Shown here: positions 24,601 through 33,420 of the stretch, one piece after another
Numbering within the stretch: position 1 is the stretch's first letter
Layout: each line of letters starts with the position of its first letter
From: JAYKJB01 sp035284745 [NCBI: Candidatus Sericytochromatia bacterium]
GTDB lineage: Bacteria > Cyanobacteriota > Sericytochromatia > S15B-MN24
Direction of reading: 5' to 3'
NCBI GenBank assembly: GCA_035284745.1
Contig: JAYKIL010000002.1
Location: 1 to 42,000, forward strand
DNA: 42,000 bases
Position numbers and translations under genes: made by a program
The notes under the pieces: model-generated
Told to the model about the DNA's origin: nothing
The model's input: the letters and a program-made list of their open reading frames with translations, nothing else
Database searches by the model: none

Positions 24601-24615
24601 GGCTCTCGAGCCCTA
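24598..24615. terminator. Hairpin spanning two convergent stop codons
   Basis: TAGGGCT-CTCG-AGCCCTA is a perfect seven-pair hairpin. Its outer TAG is the stop of the plus-strand gene, and the mirror-image TAG is the stop of the minus-strand gene. There is no T-run on either side, so termination strength is doubtful; it may instead protect both 3' ends. Confidence 0.45.
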
Positions 24616-25269
24616 CGTGGTCTGAGGGCTCGTTAATGGGTGATAATTTGCAAGGGTCTGATAGACCTCTGAATTATCGACCTGTTCGAAATTGACGTAG
24701 TAGCTGCCCACCGCGCTGAAAAATTGCGGGACGTCCAGAGCAAAAATGGCGTTGACCAGACTTTTGAGCCGCTGGGATGCTGCAGCAGAAATAACAGGCG
24801 CTGCGACAATGATTTGCTTCGGGGCCTCCCGTCGCAACGCTCTCAGTGCTGCTTCCAGTGTCATGCCAGTGGCTACGCCGTCGTCGACAACCACGACAGT
24901 GCGGCCTTCCGTGGAGGTTTCTGGAAAGTTTTGTCTGAATGCGGCTTCTTGTTTTTCCGCGGACTTGAGGGCGCTGAGGCGTAAACCTTCGCAATCTGCG
25001 GCGCTGATGTGTAGCCAGTCGACGAGGCTGGTGTTCCAAGCCGTCGTACCGTTGGATGTCACCGCGCCGAGTGCTAATTCTGGTTGACCGGGAACGCCGA
25101 TTTTTTTTACAACACGGACGTCGAGAGGGGCTCTCAGGGCAGCGGCAATTTGCCCAGCCACAGGAACCCCGCCTCTGGGCAGCGCAATGATAACGGGTTG
25201 GTTATCGCTGTGCCCCTGGAGGAGAGTGGCAAGTCGACGTCCTGCATCTTCTCGGTTATTAAAGAGCAT
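24613..25269 (-). CDS. Phosphoribosyltransferase-family protein
   Basis: Type I phosphoribosyltransferase fold of 218 residues; substrate unknown. The PRPP-binding loop is VVVVDDGVATGMT at 125-137. Upstream are IIALPRGGVPVAG (~27-39), the pyrophosphate loop region, and VVKKIGVPGQPELALGAV, all typical of a widespread family of free-standing predicted phosphoribosyltransferases often linked to salvage or stress. ATG start preceded by GGAG at seven bases; upstream in-frame sequence runs through the tRNA gene and is not coding. It lies 84 bases downstream of the tRNA on the same strand. Confidence 0.82.
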   Translation of the reverse strand: MLFNNREDAGRRLATLLQGHSDNQPVIIALPRGGVPVAGQIAAALRAPLDVRVVKKIGVPGQPELALGAVTSNGTTAWNTSLVDWLHISAADCEGLRLSALKSAEKQEAAFRQNFPETSTEGRTVVVVDDGVATGMTLEAALRALRREAPKQIIVAAPVISAAASQRLKSLVNAIFALDVPQFFSAVGSYYVNFEQVDNSEVYQTLANYHPLTSPQTT

Positions 25270-25353
25270 CGTCTCTCTCCTCGCCCAGAGTCGTAAAGGA
25301 ATCATGGCGAGTGCAGAGGGGAGATGCAAGCAGCAGGCAGGGCAAAAATTCAG

Positions 25354-25426
25354 TGGAAGCTGTGGGGATCGAACCCACGACCAAGCCATTATGAGTGGCC
25401 TGCTCTAACCGCTGAGCTAAGCTTCC
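25354..25426 (-). tRNA. tRNA with CAU anticodon, probably tRNA-Ile2
   Basis: The 73 bases fold into a full cloverleaf. Acceptor stem GGAAGCT/AGCTTCC with discriminator A; D arm GCTC...GAGC; anticodon arm GGCCA-CTCATAA-TGGCT with anticodon CAU; five-base variable loop; T arm GTGGG-TTCGATC-CCCAC. CAU can mean Met or, with lysidine at the first position, Ile (AUA). The D-arm-to-variable stretch (GGTTAGAGCAGG...CTTGGTCG) is closer to bacterial tRNA-Ile2 than to elongator Met, so I favour Ile2. CCA is not encoded and must be added after transcription. Confidence 0.92.
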
Positions 25427-25437
25427 GAGGAAAGCCA

Positions 25438-25466
25438 AGTCTAACAGTCACTTTTCGCGGGGTCAA
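25438..25466 (-). promoter_or_regulatory. tRNA promoter
   Basis: On the minus strand TTGACC (25466-25461, five of six) and TAGACT (25443-25438, four of six) are exactly 17 bases apart. The -10 lies 11 bases before the tRNA 5' end. Confidence 0.6.
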
Positions 25467-25499
25467 GACGAACAAACTGAGCAATATCCGAAGGTCTAA

Positions 25500-25513
25500 G
25501 ACGCTTTCGCGTC
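25500..25513 (-). terminator. Short hairpin after rpoD
   Basis: GACGC-GAAA-GCGTC (a GNRA loop on a five-pair stem) lies right after the rpoD stop, followed only by TTAG. It is stable but lacks a proper T-run, so it is a weak terminator or an mRNA end stabiliser. Confidence 0.35.
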
Positions 25514-25514
25514 G

Positions 25515-26558
25515 TCAATCGATGTATTCGCGCAGGCGTTTGTTTCGGTTAGGGTGGCGTAATTTACGGAGCGCTTTGGCTTCAATTTGCCGAATTCGCT
25601 CCCTCGTGACGCCAAATTTTTGCCCGACTTCCTCCAGGGTTCGCTGACGGCCGTCTTCCAGCCCGAAGCGCATCCTCAGAACATCCCTCTCTCGAATGGA
25701 AAGAGTGTTCAGGACATCGGAGATGTCCTCTCGGAGCAATTCGTGGGTCACCGCGTGGACAGGGGCTTCGGTGTCCCGGTCCTCAATAAAGTCACCGAGC
25801 CGGGAATCTTCTTCTTTTCCAACAGGTGTCTCGAGCGAGACGGGCTCTTGGGCGACCTTGATGATTTCTCGCAATCGCTCTACCGTGACTTCCATTTCCT
25901 TGGCGACTTCTTCTTCTTCCGGACGCCTCCCAAGATCCTGGGCGAGTTTACGCGTGACCTTCTTCAGGCGGTTGATGGTTTCAACCATGTGGACGGGAAT
26001 GCGAATGGTCCGCGCTTGGTCAGCGATGGCACGGGTGATGGCTTGCCTGATCCACCACGTGGCATAGGTTGAAAATTTAAAGCCCTTTTGATGGTCAAAT
26101 TTTTCAACAGCCCGGATAAGACCCAAGTTTCCTTCCTGAATGAGGTCCAAGAAGAGCATGCCGCGTCCCACGTATTTTTTTGCGATGGAGACAACCAATC
26201 GCAGGTTCGCCTCGGCCAGCTTCCGCTTCGCTCTCTCGCCGCTGGGCCCGCCGGCGGCAATTGTTTTTGCCACCGCAACCTCTTGCGCGGTGTTGAGCAA
26301 GGGAATCGCACCAATTTCTCGCAGGTACATACGCACGGGGTCGTCCGTCGAGATGCCCTTGGGCACGGAAAGGTCAAGGTCGACTTCATCTGAAACCTCT
26401 TGCAGGTCTGCTTCTGCAGGCGCCTCGACCTCTTCGAGCGTGGCCGCCGCGAGTTCAAACAAATCGTCTTCCAGAGGACCTCCGTCACCTCCTGAGAACG
26501 CGTCAAGCAGATCCTCTTGCGCATTCTTGCGATTTAAGGTGTCGGCTTTTTCTACCAC
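25515..26558 (-). CDS. rpoD: Primary sigma factor (sigma-70)
   Basis: Directs RNA polymerase to housekeeping promoters. After ~65 acidic residues comes region 1.2 ([16 protein letters not shown]). Region 2 follows ([55 protein letters not shown]), then region 3, and region 4.2 with the HTH ([30 protein letters not shown]). Regions 2.4 and 4.2 match the housekeeping type, consistent with the TTGACA/TATAAT-like promoters in this window. At 347 residues it lacks the large non-conserved insert of proteobacterial RpoD. GTG start, seven bases after AGGAG. It follows dnaG by 32 bases, the classic dnaG-rpoD pairing. Confidence 0.95.
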   Translation of the reverse strand: MVEKADTLNRKNAQEDLLDAFSGGDGGPLEDDLFELAAATLEEVEAPAEADLQEVSDEVDLDLSVPKGISTDDPVRMYLREIGAIPLLNTAQEVAVAKTIAAGGPSGERAKRKLAEANLRLVVSIAKKYVGRGMLFLDLIQEGNLGLIRAVEKFDHQKGFKFSTYATWWIRQAITRAIADQARTIRIPVHMVETINRLKKVTRKLAQDLGRRPEEEEVAKEMEVTVERLREIIKVAQEPVSLETPVGKEEDSRLGDFIEDRDTEAPVHAVTHELLREDISDVLNTLSIRERDVLRMRFGLEDGRQRTLEEVGQKFGVTRERIRQIEAKALRKLRHPNRNKRLREYID

Positions 26559-26590
26559 GTGATGTCTCCTCAGATCCTGACGATTGGGTT

Positions 26591-28420
26591 TTATGTTCCC
26601 GCGCGGGGGGCTTTTTCATCGGTGCCAGCGCTTAATTTTCTCCGGCGACGGTCCAATTCAATGAGATATTGCAAAATTTCTTGCAGGCGGCGGGTTTGCG
26701 CACCGGAGATGTCTTCTCCCCCCTTGATTGACTGAAGGAGGGACTCTTTGTGTTTTTGCCAGTGCTCCACTTCCAAGGTGAGTGCGCAGTCTTCCACGAC
26801 AGGTTCGAGTTCATTGACCCACGCATTGTAGTTTTCGAACGATATCGCAGAAACAATTTTTTGCGTGGGTGGGTCGTTTTGAAATTTTTCAAGCAGGGCC
26901 GGCCAAGCAGAGGCCTCCTCGAGCTGTTCGGGAAGATGATGAATTGCCTCTCGAATTACTTGGTGCTCCGTTGCAAATGGGATTGAAGCGAGTCGAGAGC
27001 TGATAAGGGCGCGCACGGAAGGACGTTCCACCATGTAATACAGCAGCAGCCGCTCTGCTTCGCGCCCAGAGAACTTCTTGGCGGACGGAGCCACACCCCG
27101 GACCGGCGCCACATTATGCCTGATGCCACGGCCAATTTCCAGTCTGATGGCTTCAGGGCGGACGGCAATTTTTTCGGCCAACCAACCCACGTAATGGTCT
27201 TGAGAAACATAATTTTCGATCTGTCGCAAGATGGGTACTGCGGCAGTGACGGCCTGCGCGCGACCTTCGGGGCGCTGAGTTTCGAACCGGCTGATAGCCT
27301 GCTCGAGCAAAAATTCGAACAAGACCGGAGCCTCATCAATCAGCTGAGTAAACTCAGCACTGCCGGCGCTTCTTAAATAGGCGTCGGGGTCCTTTCCGCG
27401 GGGCACTCTCAAAACCCGAAGATCGAGGCCAACCCCTTGACTGACTTCGCTGAGGGTCCCGATGCCTCTTTCCGCGGCCTGTAAACCTGCGCGATCGGCG
27501 TCGAAGGCCAAAATGACCCGTCGTGAGGGAGAGTAGCGTAACAGGGTTCTTGCTTGGTGCGGGGTGAGTGCCGTTCCAAGCACGCCCACGGCTTCCGAAA
27601 ATCCGTGGACGTGGGCCGTGATCACATCCATGTAGCCTTCTACCAAGAGAACGCGGTCTTTGTTTTTAATGCTATCTCTTGCCTCATTTAATCCGTAGAG
27701 TAAATTTCCCTTGCGGTAAACCAGGGTGTCAGGGCTGTTGAGATATTTCGGTTCGTCGCCGGCCTCAAGTGCGCGGGCTCCGAATCCAACGACCCCGCCT
27801 GACTCATTGACGATGGGGAACATCAGGCGTTGGCGAAAATAATCATAGTAACCTTTTCCGCTTTGCCGCGTCCTTACCAGTGCGGCTGCGACCTGAATTT
27901 CAGGGGATATCTGACGCCCGTTAAGGTGGGCATGGAGGCCGTCCCATCCGGTCGGCGCCAGGCCGAGCTTGAATTTTTTCCGCCATGCCGCCGGAATGCC
28001 CCGTGCCTCCAAGTACGCCCGAGCCTGGGCTCCGTGGTCTTCGTGGTCGAGCAGCCACGCATAATATTCACTCGCCAGTTCATTGGCTTCGAGCACTTTG
28101 GCCCGTTCATCTGCATCGGGCCGCTTTTCCGGCAACACGACGCCCGTTTTGTCAGCCAACGTCTTGAGGGCTTCAGCGAAGGTTTGGCGCTCCGCCTTCA
28201 TGACGAAAGTGAAGACATCGCCCCCTTCGCCACAGCCAAAGCAACGGAAAATTTGTCGTTGTGGATTGACGTTGAAAGAGGGGGTTCTCTCCTGGTGAAA
28301 GGGGCATAACCCTGTAAAGTTTCTGCCGCTCCGCTTCAAGACGACATAGGACGATATGACTTCGACTATGTCGGCCCGGGAACGTATTTCGGCGATGGGG
28401 TCGTCGGGAATCAGGCTCAC
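26591..28420 (-). CDS. dnaG: DNA primase
   Basis: Synthesises RNA primers at the replication fork. The N-terminal zinc-binding domain has Cys39, His42, Cys60 and Cys63 (CPFH...CFGC). The catalytic core shows [19 protein letters not shown] and the Toprim motifs VEGYMDV and AFDADRAG. The C-terminal ~150 residues form the helicase-binding region. Length ~609 is normal. Start: GTG 28420 forms a GTGA overlap with the upstream dGTPase stop, like other junctions here; TTG 28432 would add four residues. Neither has a clear ribosome site, so coupling to the upstream gene is likely. Confidence 0.94.
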   Translation of the reverse strand: MSLIPDDPIAEIRSRADIVEVISSYVVLKRSGRNFTGLCPFHQERTPSFNVNPQRQIFRCFGCGEGGDVFTFVMKAERQTFAEALKTLADKTGVVLPEKRPDADERAKVLEANELASEYYAWLLDHEDHGAQARAYLEARGIPAAWRKKFKLGLAPTGWDGLHAHLNGRQISPEIQVAAALVRTRQSGKGYYDYFRQRLMFPIVNESGGVVGFGARALEAGDEPKYLNSPDTLVYRKGNLLYGLNEARDSIKNKDRVLLVEGYMDVITAHVHGFSEAVGVLGTALTPHQARTLLRYSPSRRVILAFDADRAGLQAAERGIGTLSEVSQGVGLDLRVLRVPRGKDPDAYLRSAGSAEFTQLIDEAPVLFEFLLEQAISRFETQRPEGRAQAVTAAVPILRQIENYVSQDHYVGWLAEKIAVRPEAIRLEIGRGIRHNVAPVRGVAPSAKKFSGREAERLLLYYMVERPSVRALISSRLASIPFATEHQVIREAIHHLPEQLEEASAWPALLEKFQNDPPTQKIVSAISFENYNAWVNELEPVVEDCALTLEVEHWQKHKESLLQSIKGGEDISGAQTRRLQEILQYLIELDRRRRKLSAGTDEKAPRAGT

Positions 28421-29460
28421 AGGGACATGCAAACAGATTCGTCACTCAAGCGCCACGGGGTGGGCAAAAACAACTCTTGGTATTTTGCGATGGCGTAACG
28501 GTCGGTCATGCCAGATACGTAGTCGACAGCGGTTCGCGCGAGTTGGGCCGAGGCAACGGATTTGCCCCACGCTTCTTCTAGGGCCTCTGGACGACTGGAA
28601 AAATATTGGAACAGGCGCGCGACAATGCCCATCGCCTTCTCTTCTTCCTGTTTTGCCCGACTTCCCAGATAGATATGCTTGAACATCCAGGCGCGAAGTT
28701 CTAAAAAGGGGTCATGGCGTTGTTGGCTGAAGCGTATCTGCCTGTTCTCGAGGTCGCTGTGTTCTATGAGGTCCAGCACCATCGCCTCAATTCGTTCGCC
28801 CCGGGTCCGACCAAAGGTACTGCTAACCCAAGCCGGCAGGGCACTCTCATCGATCAGTCCGGCCCGTATGGCGTCGTCCAGGTCGTGGTTTAGGTAAGCC
28901 ACGCGGTCGCAAATTTTAACCACCTGTCCCTCAAGCGTATAGGGCACTCCAGGCCCGGTATGGTGCAAGATCCCGTCGCGAACTTCGTCGGTCAGGTTCA
29001 AGGGTTCAAGAGTGTCGACGACCCGCACACTTTGCTCGTTATGTCGGAACCCATCGGGTACGAACAGGTTGTCGAGAACGCGTTCACCGGCGTGACCGAA
29101 CGGCGCGTGGCCCAGGTCGTGCCCGAGGCCGATGGCCTCTGTGAGGTCTTCGTTCAGCCCTAAGCCGCGGGATACGCTGCGTGAAATCTGTGTTACTTCC
29201 AAGGTGTGTGTCAGGCGGGTTCTGTAGTGGTCTCCTTCAGGTGCAATGAACACCTGAGTTTTGTGCTTGAGGCGACGAAAGGCTTTGGTGTGTAAGATAC
29301 GGTCGCGATCGCGTTGAAATGACGTGCGAAGAGGGCAATCCTCCTCAGGTATTTTACGCCCCCGTGAGGCCATCGACTGGGTGGCTTCGGGATGCAACCA
29401 CGTTTGCTCAAAATTTTCTTGGTGAGCACGACCGGCGTGCTTGACACGTGAAAGGGTCAT
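28417..29460 (-). CDS. dgt: dGTP triphosphohydrolase-like HD protein
   Basis: HD-superfamily dNTP triphosphohydrolase that splits a dNTP into nucleoside and triphosphate, tuning dNTP pools. Metal ligands: His85 in RTRLTHTLEV, His114-Asp115 in GLGHDLGHAPFGHAGE, and a later Asp in KICDRVAYLNHDLDDA. The N-terminal segment PLRTSFQRDRDRILHTKAFRRLKHKTQVF is the typical family lead-in. The 347-residue length matches the short, non-enterobacterial type. It is upstream of dnaG and overlaps it, a sensible pairing of nucleotide-pool control with replication. ATG start; ribosome site GAGAGCGG is close. Confidence 0.88.
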   Translation of the reverse strand: MTLSRVKHAGRAHQENFEQTWLHPEATQSMASRGRKIPEEDCPLRTSFQRDRDRILHTKAFRRLKHKTQVFIAPEGDHYRTRLTHTLEVTQISRSVSRGLGLNEDLTEAIGLGHDLGHAPFGHAGERVLDNLFVPDGFRHNEQSVRVVDTLEPLNLTDEVRDGILHHTGPGVPYTLEGQVVKICDRVAYLNHDLDDAIRAGLIDESALPAWVSSTFGRTRGERIEAMVLDLIEHSDLENRQIRFSQQRHDPFLELRAWMFKHIYLGSRAKQEEEKAMGIVARLFQYFSSRPEALEEAWGKSVASAQLARTAVDYVSGMTDRYAIAKYQELFLPTPWRLSDESVCMSL

Positions 29461-29537
29461 GAACCGCTCTCTTTCGACCTCTGGCTGGCCCCATGATTAA
29501 CATAATATTTTGTCTGCGACAAGCATGGGGTGGGCGC

Positions 29538-30026
29538 CTAGGCCAAACCGTTTCGCACGTAATTCTGCCCCTTGAATGTCAGCGTATAGCGACCATCTCG
29601 CAGACGTTCGAGGAAGCCTGATGCGATGGGCATCTCAATCTCTGTTTGGGTCTCACGACACTCCCAGGCAGGAAGGAGTTTAAGCGCCTCGTGTAATTCG
29701 CCGAGTTCAAAGCTTTCCTGTCGCCGGTATTTTTCCAGGTAGTAGGCGGCAACAATCAGCAGGTCGCTTGGGGATACGGCTTCCTTCATTTGCGTGAATT
29801 CTTCGAGCGTGACATTGACCTTGGGTTGAAACCTGGGGTCAACACGGGGAAATGCTGTCGCTTCAGCGGCACCCGATGGCGATTCTGTTCCGTGTTGCAA
29901 TTGCTCGGAGCCCATCGATGAAAGCCAGGCGGCCAGGTGGTTCTGGAGAAGGTTTTCCACGAATGGGACGGGCCCTGCCACTTCCACCTCAAAATTATCC
30001 CGTTTCAGGTGAAATTTTGCGTCCAC
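29538..30026 (-). CDS. Conserved-looking protein of unknown function
   Basis: I cannot name it. The 162 residues show two parts. The N-terminal ~35 form a small beta-helix unit (VDAKFHLKRDNFEVEVAGP, then FVENLLQNHLAAWL). The C-terminal ~95 (EEFTQMKEAVSPSDLLIVAAYYLEKYR..., ELGELHEALKLLP..., IASGFLERLRDGRYTLTFKGQNYV) look like a winged-helix or similar all-helical fold ending in a beta wing. The linker is low complexity. GTG start with AGAGGAG eight bases upstream. It lies 22 bases after recN and ~77 before dgt on the same strand, so it probably belongs to the recN transcript. Confidence 0.7.
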   Translation of the reverse strand: MDAKFHLKRDNFEVEVAGPVPFVENLLQNHLAAWLSSMGSEQLQHGTESPSGAAEATAFPRVDPRFQPKVNVTLEEFTQMKEAVSPSDLLIVAAYYLEKYRRQESFELGELHEALKLLPAWECRETQTEIEMPIASGFLERLRDGRYTLTFKGQNYVRNGLA

Positions 30027-30048
30027 GGCGATCGCTCCTCTGTCGTTG

Positions 30049-31773
30049 TTAATCCTTGCGTGAGACTGGTGACGATTTAAATTTTTGAGCTTGTGAACGT
30101 AATTCGGCTGCGTGGTCGAGTGCGGCGGGGGCAGCGAATCCACCGGCCATGGCGGCCAGTTCTTGTATGCGTTCGCTCTCGTCCAGAGTTCTGGCCAGTA
30201 CGTAGGTCTGCTCGTTGCGAATTTGTTTTTCTAAGTGCACGTGTTGGTCCGCCATGGCCGCTACAGCCGGAAGGTGTGTGATGCACAGGACTTGCCGGTG
30301 ACGGGCCAACGAGGCAAGTTTATCTGCCACTGCCCGCGCAGCTCTTCCACTGATTCCAGTGTCGACTTCATCGAACACAAGGGTGCTGACACCGTCGACG
30401 GCTGCCAGGGCGCTTTGGATTGCCAGGAGAACCCGTGCCATCTCGCCGCCAGACGCTGTTTTGTTTAATGATCGCGCAACCTCTCCTGCGTTCAGGCTGA
30501 CCTCAAATTCTATGTCCTCGGCACCGTAGGTCCGGAACGGCTTACCCTGGGGATGGGGGCGCAGCCTGACAAAAAACGCTGCCCGAGGTAACTCGAGTTC
30601 TCGCAGATGGTCTTGGACCGCCTGTTCTAGCTGTTCAGCCGCGTGGTGCCGAGCCAGCGTGAGGGCGCGGCTGGCTGCCTCCAGGGTGTGCTGGGCTACC
30701 GCCAATTCGCTGTCTACAGTCGTGAGATGCGCCTCATCGCGGTGGATGGCTGCCAGTTTTTCGCGCAGTTCGTCGGCGTGGTTTATCACCGCGGAGAGGT
30801 CTGGTCCCCATTTGCGCAGGAGGTCTGTGAGTTGGTCAAGGCGCGATTCGACCTGCGTCAAGCGGGCGGGGTCCGATTCGAGACTGTCGAGGTGTTGCCG
30901 CAGGTCTGATGCAATATCTCGGATGACCTCTTGCACGCCGGCCAGCGAATCTGTGGCTCGTTTGAACGCTGGATCATATTCAGATATTTCGCTCAGTGTA
31001 TGCACGATACGGGAGGTTTGGTCGTATAGGCTTGGTTCCTGCTCACCGGCGTAAAGGCTTTGGTAGCCTTGCTCACAGGCGCGCTTCAGGGTTTCGGCGT
31101 TGACCAGACGCAATCGTTCCGCCTTGAGAACGCGATATTCATTCGGTTCTGTGAGTTGGGCGGCGTCAATTTCCGCCAGCTGAAACCGATAGAAGTCTTC
31201 CTCCCTCGCCCGTTGCTGCTGATTATTCAGCAATTGGTGCTTTTGGGCGAGAAGCTCCGAAAATTGAGTGTAGGCTTCTTCGACTTCTGCGACCAAGTGT
31301 TCGTGCTGGCCTCGCCGGTCGACCAGATGCCTTTGAAATTCGCTTTCGCCGAGGCGTTGGTGTTCGTGTTGTGACACGATGGTGACGAGCTGTGTTCCGA
31401 TTTGGCGCAGGCTGGACTGGGTTACAAGCTGACCATCGACGCGACATCTGCTTCCTCGGGCTGTAATCTCGCGACACAGAGTGAGTTCGCCCGCCACCTG
31501 TTCCTTAATTCCCTCATCGTTGAGCAAGCGTTGTAATTCGGTGGGCCACGGGTTTCCGTCTGCACACTTGAAGGTGGCTTCAATCATTGCCCGGTCGGCC
31601 CCTTTTCGAATGACGTCCAGACTCACGCGGGCACCCAGTGCCGCATCGAGTGCGTCAATGAGAATTGACTTGCCGGCGCCGGTTTCACCCGCAAGAAGGC
31701 ACATGCCTGTTTGCAATGTGAGTTGCACCCGTTCGAGGAGCAAAAAGTTTTGAATCGAGAGGCTAGATAGCAT
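30049..31773 (-). CDS. recN: DNA repair protein RecN
   Basis: SMC-like ATPase that helps repair double-strand breaks. Walker A is GETGAGKS at 29-36 after MLSSLSIQNFLLLE; the family's VSQHEHQRL segment follows, then a long coiled coil (~190-350). The C-terminal half has the ABC signature ASGGEMARVLLAIQSAL and Walker B TLVFDEVDTGISGRAA, then VLCITHLPAVAAMADQH. At 574 residues it is full length. ATG chosen at the canonical N-terminus; upstream in-frame residues are not protein-like. No strong ribosome site is visible. No SOS box was recognised upstream. Confidence 0.94.
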   Translation of the reverse strand: MLSSLSIQNFLLLERVQLTLQTGMCLLAGETGAGKSILIDALDAALGARVSLDVIRKGADRAMIEATFKCADGNPWPTELQRLLNDEGIKEQVAGELTLCREITARGSRCRVDGQLVTQSSLRQIGTQLVTIVSQHEHQRLGESEFQRHLVDRRGQHEHLVAEVEEAYTQFSELLAQKHQLLNNQQQRAREEDFYRFQLAEIDAAQLTEPNEYRVLKAERLRLVNAETLKRACEQGYQSLYAGEQEPSLYDQTSRIVHTLSEISEYDPAFKRATDSLAGVQEVIRDIASDLRQHLDSLESDPARLTQVESRLDQLTDLLRKWGPDLSAVINHADELREKLAAIHRDEAHLTTVDSELAVAQHTLEAASRALTLARHHAAEQLEQAVQDHLRELELPRAAFFVRLRPHPQGKPFRTYGAEDIEFEVSLNAGEVARSLNKTASGGEMARVLLAIQSALAAVDGVSTLVFDEVDTGISGRAARAVADKLASLARHRQVLCITHLPAVAAMADQHVHLEKQIRNEQTYVLARTLDESERIQELAAMAGGFAAPAALDHAAELRSQAQKFKSSPVSRKD

Positions 31774-31903
31774 GGCGTATGGGGTGGCCCGAAACCGCAG
31801 CTTTGCGGCTTTGCAGCGAGAGGGCTGATATGATCTTACTAGCCCCGTGAACGCTCTGCAATCAAAAAACTTCAATGGGGACGGTTCGCTGTGTGATTCA
31901 ACG

Positions 31904-31912
31904 TGCTAGAAT
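31904..31912 (+). promoter_or_regulatory. Extended -10 promoter
   Basis: TGCTAGAAT combines TG with TAGAAT (five of six) in the divergent region between recN and the RodZ-type gene. A -35 match is poor. The predicted start near 31919 leaves about 50 bases before the GTG. Confidence 0.45.
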
Positions 31913-31970
31913 GTAGGGCCGCTGCGTTGAATGATGAGGCTGTCGGACGAATTTTTTGGAGCTCACCGCT

Positions 31971-32687
31971 GTGACTGACGTGTGTCAACTGTTGCGCGAA
32001 ACCCGTCTCAGTAAAGGGTTAACCCTCGAAGAGGTGGCGCAGCGAACCTATATCAAACTGCATTACCTTGAGGCTTTGGAAGAAGGCCGCGTAGACCGAC
32101 TGCCGGCGATGGTTCATACCTATGGTTACATTCGCCAGTACGCGAAGCTGCTGGGTTTGGACGGAGGCTCTTTGGTGGCTCAGTTTCAGCAGTTTGAACG
32201 CGCCGCTCACGCGCCGCGGGGGGTGAAAGAGTATCCCACCGATTCATCACCGGAAAATTTGGGCTTTTTGCGCCCGCTCAAATCGCCCTATTCGGAGGCG
32301 AATGGGGGGGCGCCTGCGGCTTCTCTTCCTGCTTCACAATTAAACAGTGTTTTACGTCCGGTTCAGACCGTTGAACCTGAGAATTCCATATCTCGGGTTC
32401 TGGGCGCATCGTCTCCTTCAGAGGCTGCAAGCAGGAATGCGGGCCCGGCAGATTCGACTTCGGCCCCCGTGCCGGGCGTTGACCTGATGGAGGCTCGCTC
32501 ACAGGCGCAGCAAATTGTTCTCTCGGCGGAACGGGAGGCACGGCAGTTGATGCGTGGTGCCGAAGGATACGCAGACGAGGTCTTGGGAAGCCTTGAGGAA
32601 GAGGTTTCATCGGTGCTGCAGGTGATTCAAAACGGGCGCCAATTCTTGGCTTCACGCCGCCGCTCTCTGGCTTCCCGCGAGGGTTAG
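31971..32687 (+). CDS. RodZ-type helix-turn-helix protein with coiled-coil tail, no membrane segment
   Basis: Residues ~3-70 form the HTH of the RodZ/HTH_25 family (CQLLRETRLSKGLTLEEVAQRTYIKLHYLEALEEG, then HTYGYIRQYAKLLGLD), which in RodZ contacts MreB. True RodZ then has a membrane helix and a periplasmic domain; neither exists here. A ~100-residue low-complexity linker follows. The tail (~170-235) is a charged helix (EARSQAQQIVLSAEREARQLM, then ADEVLGSLEEEVSSVLQVI) like ATP-synthase b or DivIVA-type coiled coils. GTG start with GGAG nine bases upstream. A cytoplasmic scaffold or regulator is an inference. Confidence 0.75.
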   Translation: MTDVCQLLRETRLSKGLTLEEVAQRTYIKLHYLEALEEGRVDRLPAMVHTYGYIRQYAKLLGLDGGSLVAQFQQFERAAHAPRGVKEYPTDSSPENLGFLRPLKSPYSEANGGAPAASLPASQLNSVLRPVQTVEPENSISRVLGASSPSEAASRNAGPADSTSAPVPGVDLMEARSQAQQIVLSAEREARQLMRGAEGYADEVLGSLEEEVSSVLQVIQNGRQFLASRRRSLASREG

Positions 32688-32796
32688 TCGGTCTCATCGC
32701 GTGCTGAATAGCGCAAATGGCTGTATGATTTGGGTTCCGGCAAGGTAACCTTCCCGTTTTGTTTTCGTCACCCTTGCCTGGACAGGAGCTGATACG

Positions 32797-33420
32797 GTGT
32801 TTCGCTTGATTCCCCGCGAAGAGAGTTTCTTCGATTTGCTTGAGGCATCCGCGCGCAATGTTTTGGCGGGTTCGCGATTGCTCCGCGACCTTGTGGAAGA
32901 CTATCGCGATGTGCCCGGACGCTTTCAGAAGCTGACTGATGCGGAACACGTGGGAGACAAAGTCACCCACCAAATTTTAGAGAAGCTCAACAAGACTTTT
33001 GTGACGCCTTTAGACCGGGAAGACATTCACGCGTTGACGATCGATCTTGATAACATCATTGATTCCACAGAGTTGGTGGCTGATCGCCTGTTGCTGTATC
33101 ACATCGACAGCCCGACAGACCTTCTGATTACCAAAGTAAGATTGCTTGAGCGCTGTTGTGAACAAATAGACCAAGCGGTTCCGTTGTTGAGAAGTCCGAG
33201 GCGTCACCGTGATATTCTCCCGCACGTTGTGGAGATTAATCGTTTGGAAAACGAGGCCGACAAGCTGAATCGTGTGGCGCTGAGCGCCCTTTTTGATTCG
33301 CCGCGCGACGTTCTTCACGTGATTAAATGGAAGGAAGTCTACGACACCATTGAGTCGGCGATCGACATGACTGAAGATGTCGCGGGTCGTTTGCACGGGA
33401 TCGTACTCAAGAATGCCTGA
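32797..33420 (+). CDS. DUF47/PhoU-like phosphate transport accessory protein
   Basis: Helical cytoplasmic protein of the DUF47 family (207 residues), related to PhoU and almost always encoded next to PiT phosphate transporters, whose activity it is thought to modulate. Recognisable features: FRLIPREESFFDLLEASARN at the start, DAEHVGDKVTHQILEKLNKTFVTPLDREDIHAL (with acidic metal-contact residues) and HVVEINRLENEADKLNRVAL in the second PhoU-like repeat. GTG start eight bases after AGGAG. Its stop overlaps the transporter start by eight bases. Confidence 0.9.
   Translation: MFRLIPREESFFDLLEASARNVLAGSRLLRDLVEDYRDVPGRFQKLTDAEHVGDKVTHQILEKLNKTFVTPLDREDIHALTIDLDNIIDSTELVADRLLLYHIDSPTDLLITKVRLLERCCEQIDQAVPLLRSPRRHRDILPHVVEINRLENEADKLNRVALSALFDSPRDVLHVIKWKEVYDTIESAIDMTEDVAGRLHGIVLKNA

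Noticed and set aside
25354-25426. Elongator tRNA-Met
   Set aside because: The CAU anticodon allows it, but the anticodon arm and variable region look more like tRNA-Ile2; a tilS-dependent identity needs confirmation.
29461-29537. Promoter for dgt
   Set aside because: TTGTCG and TATTAT are present on the minus strand but only 15 bases apart; not good enough to list.
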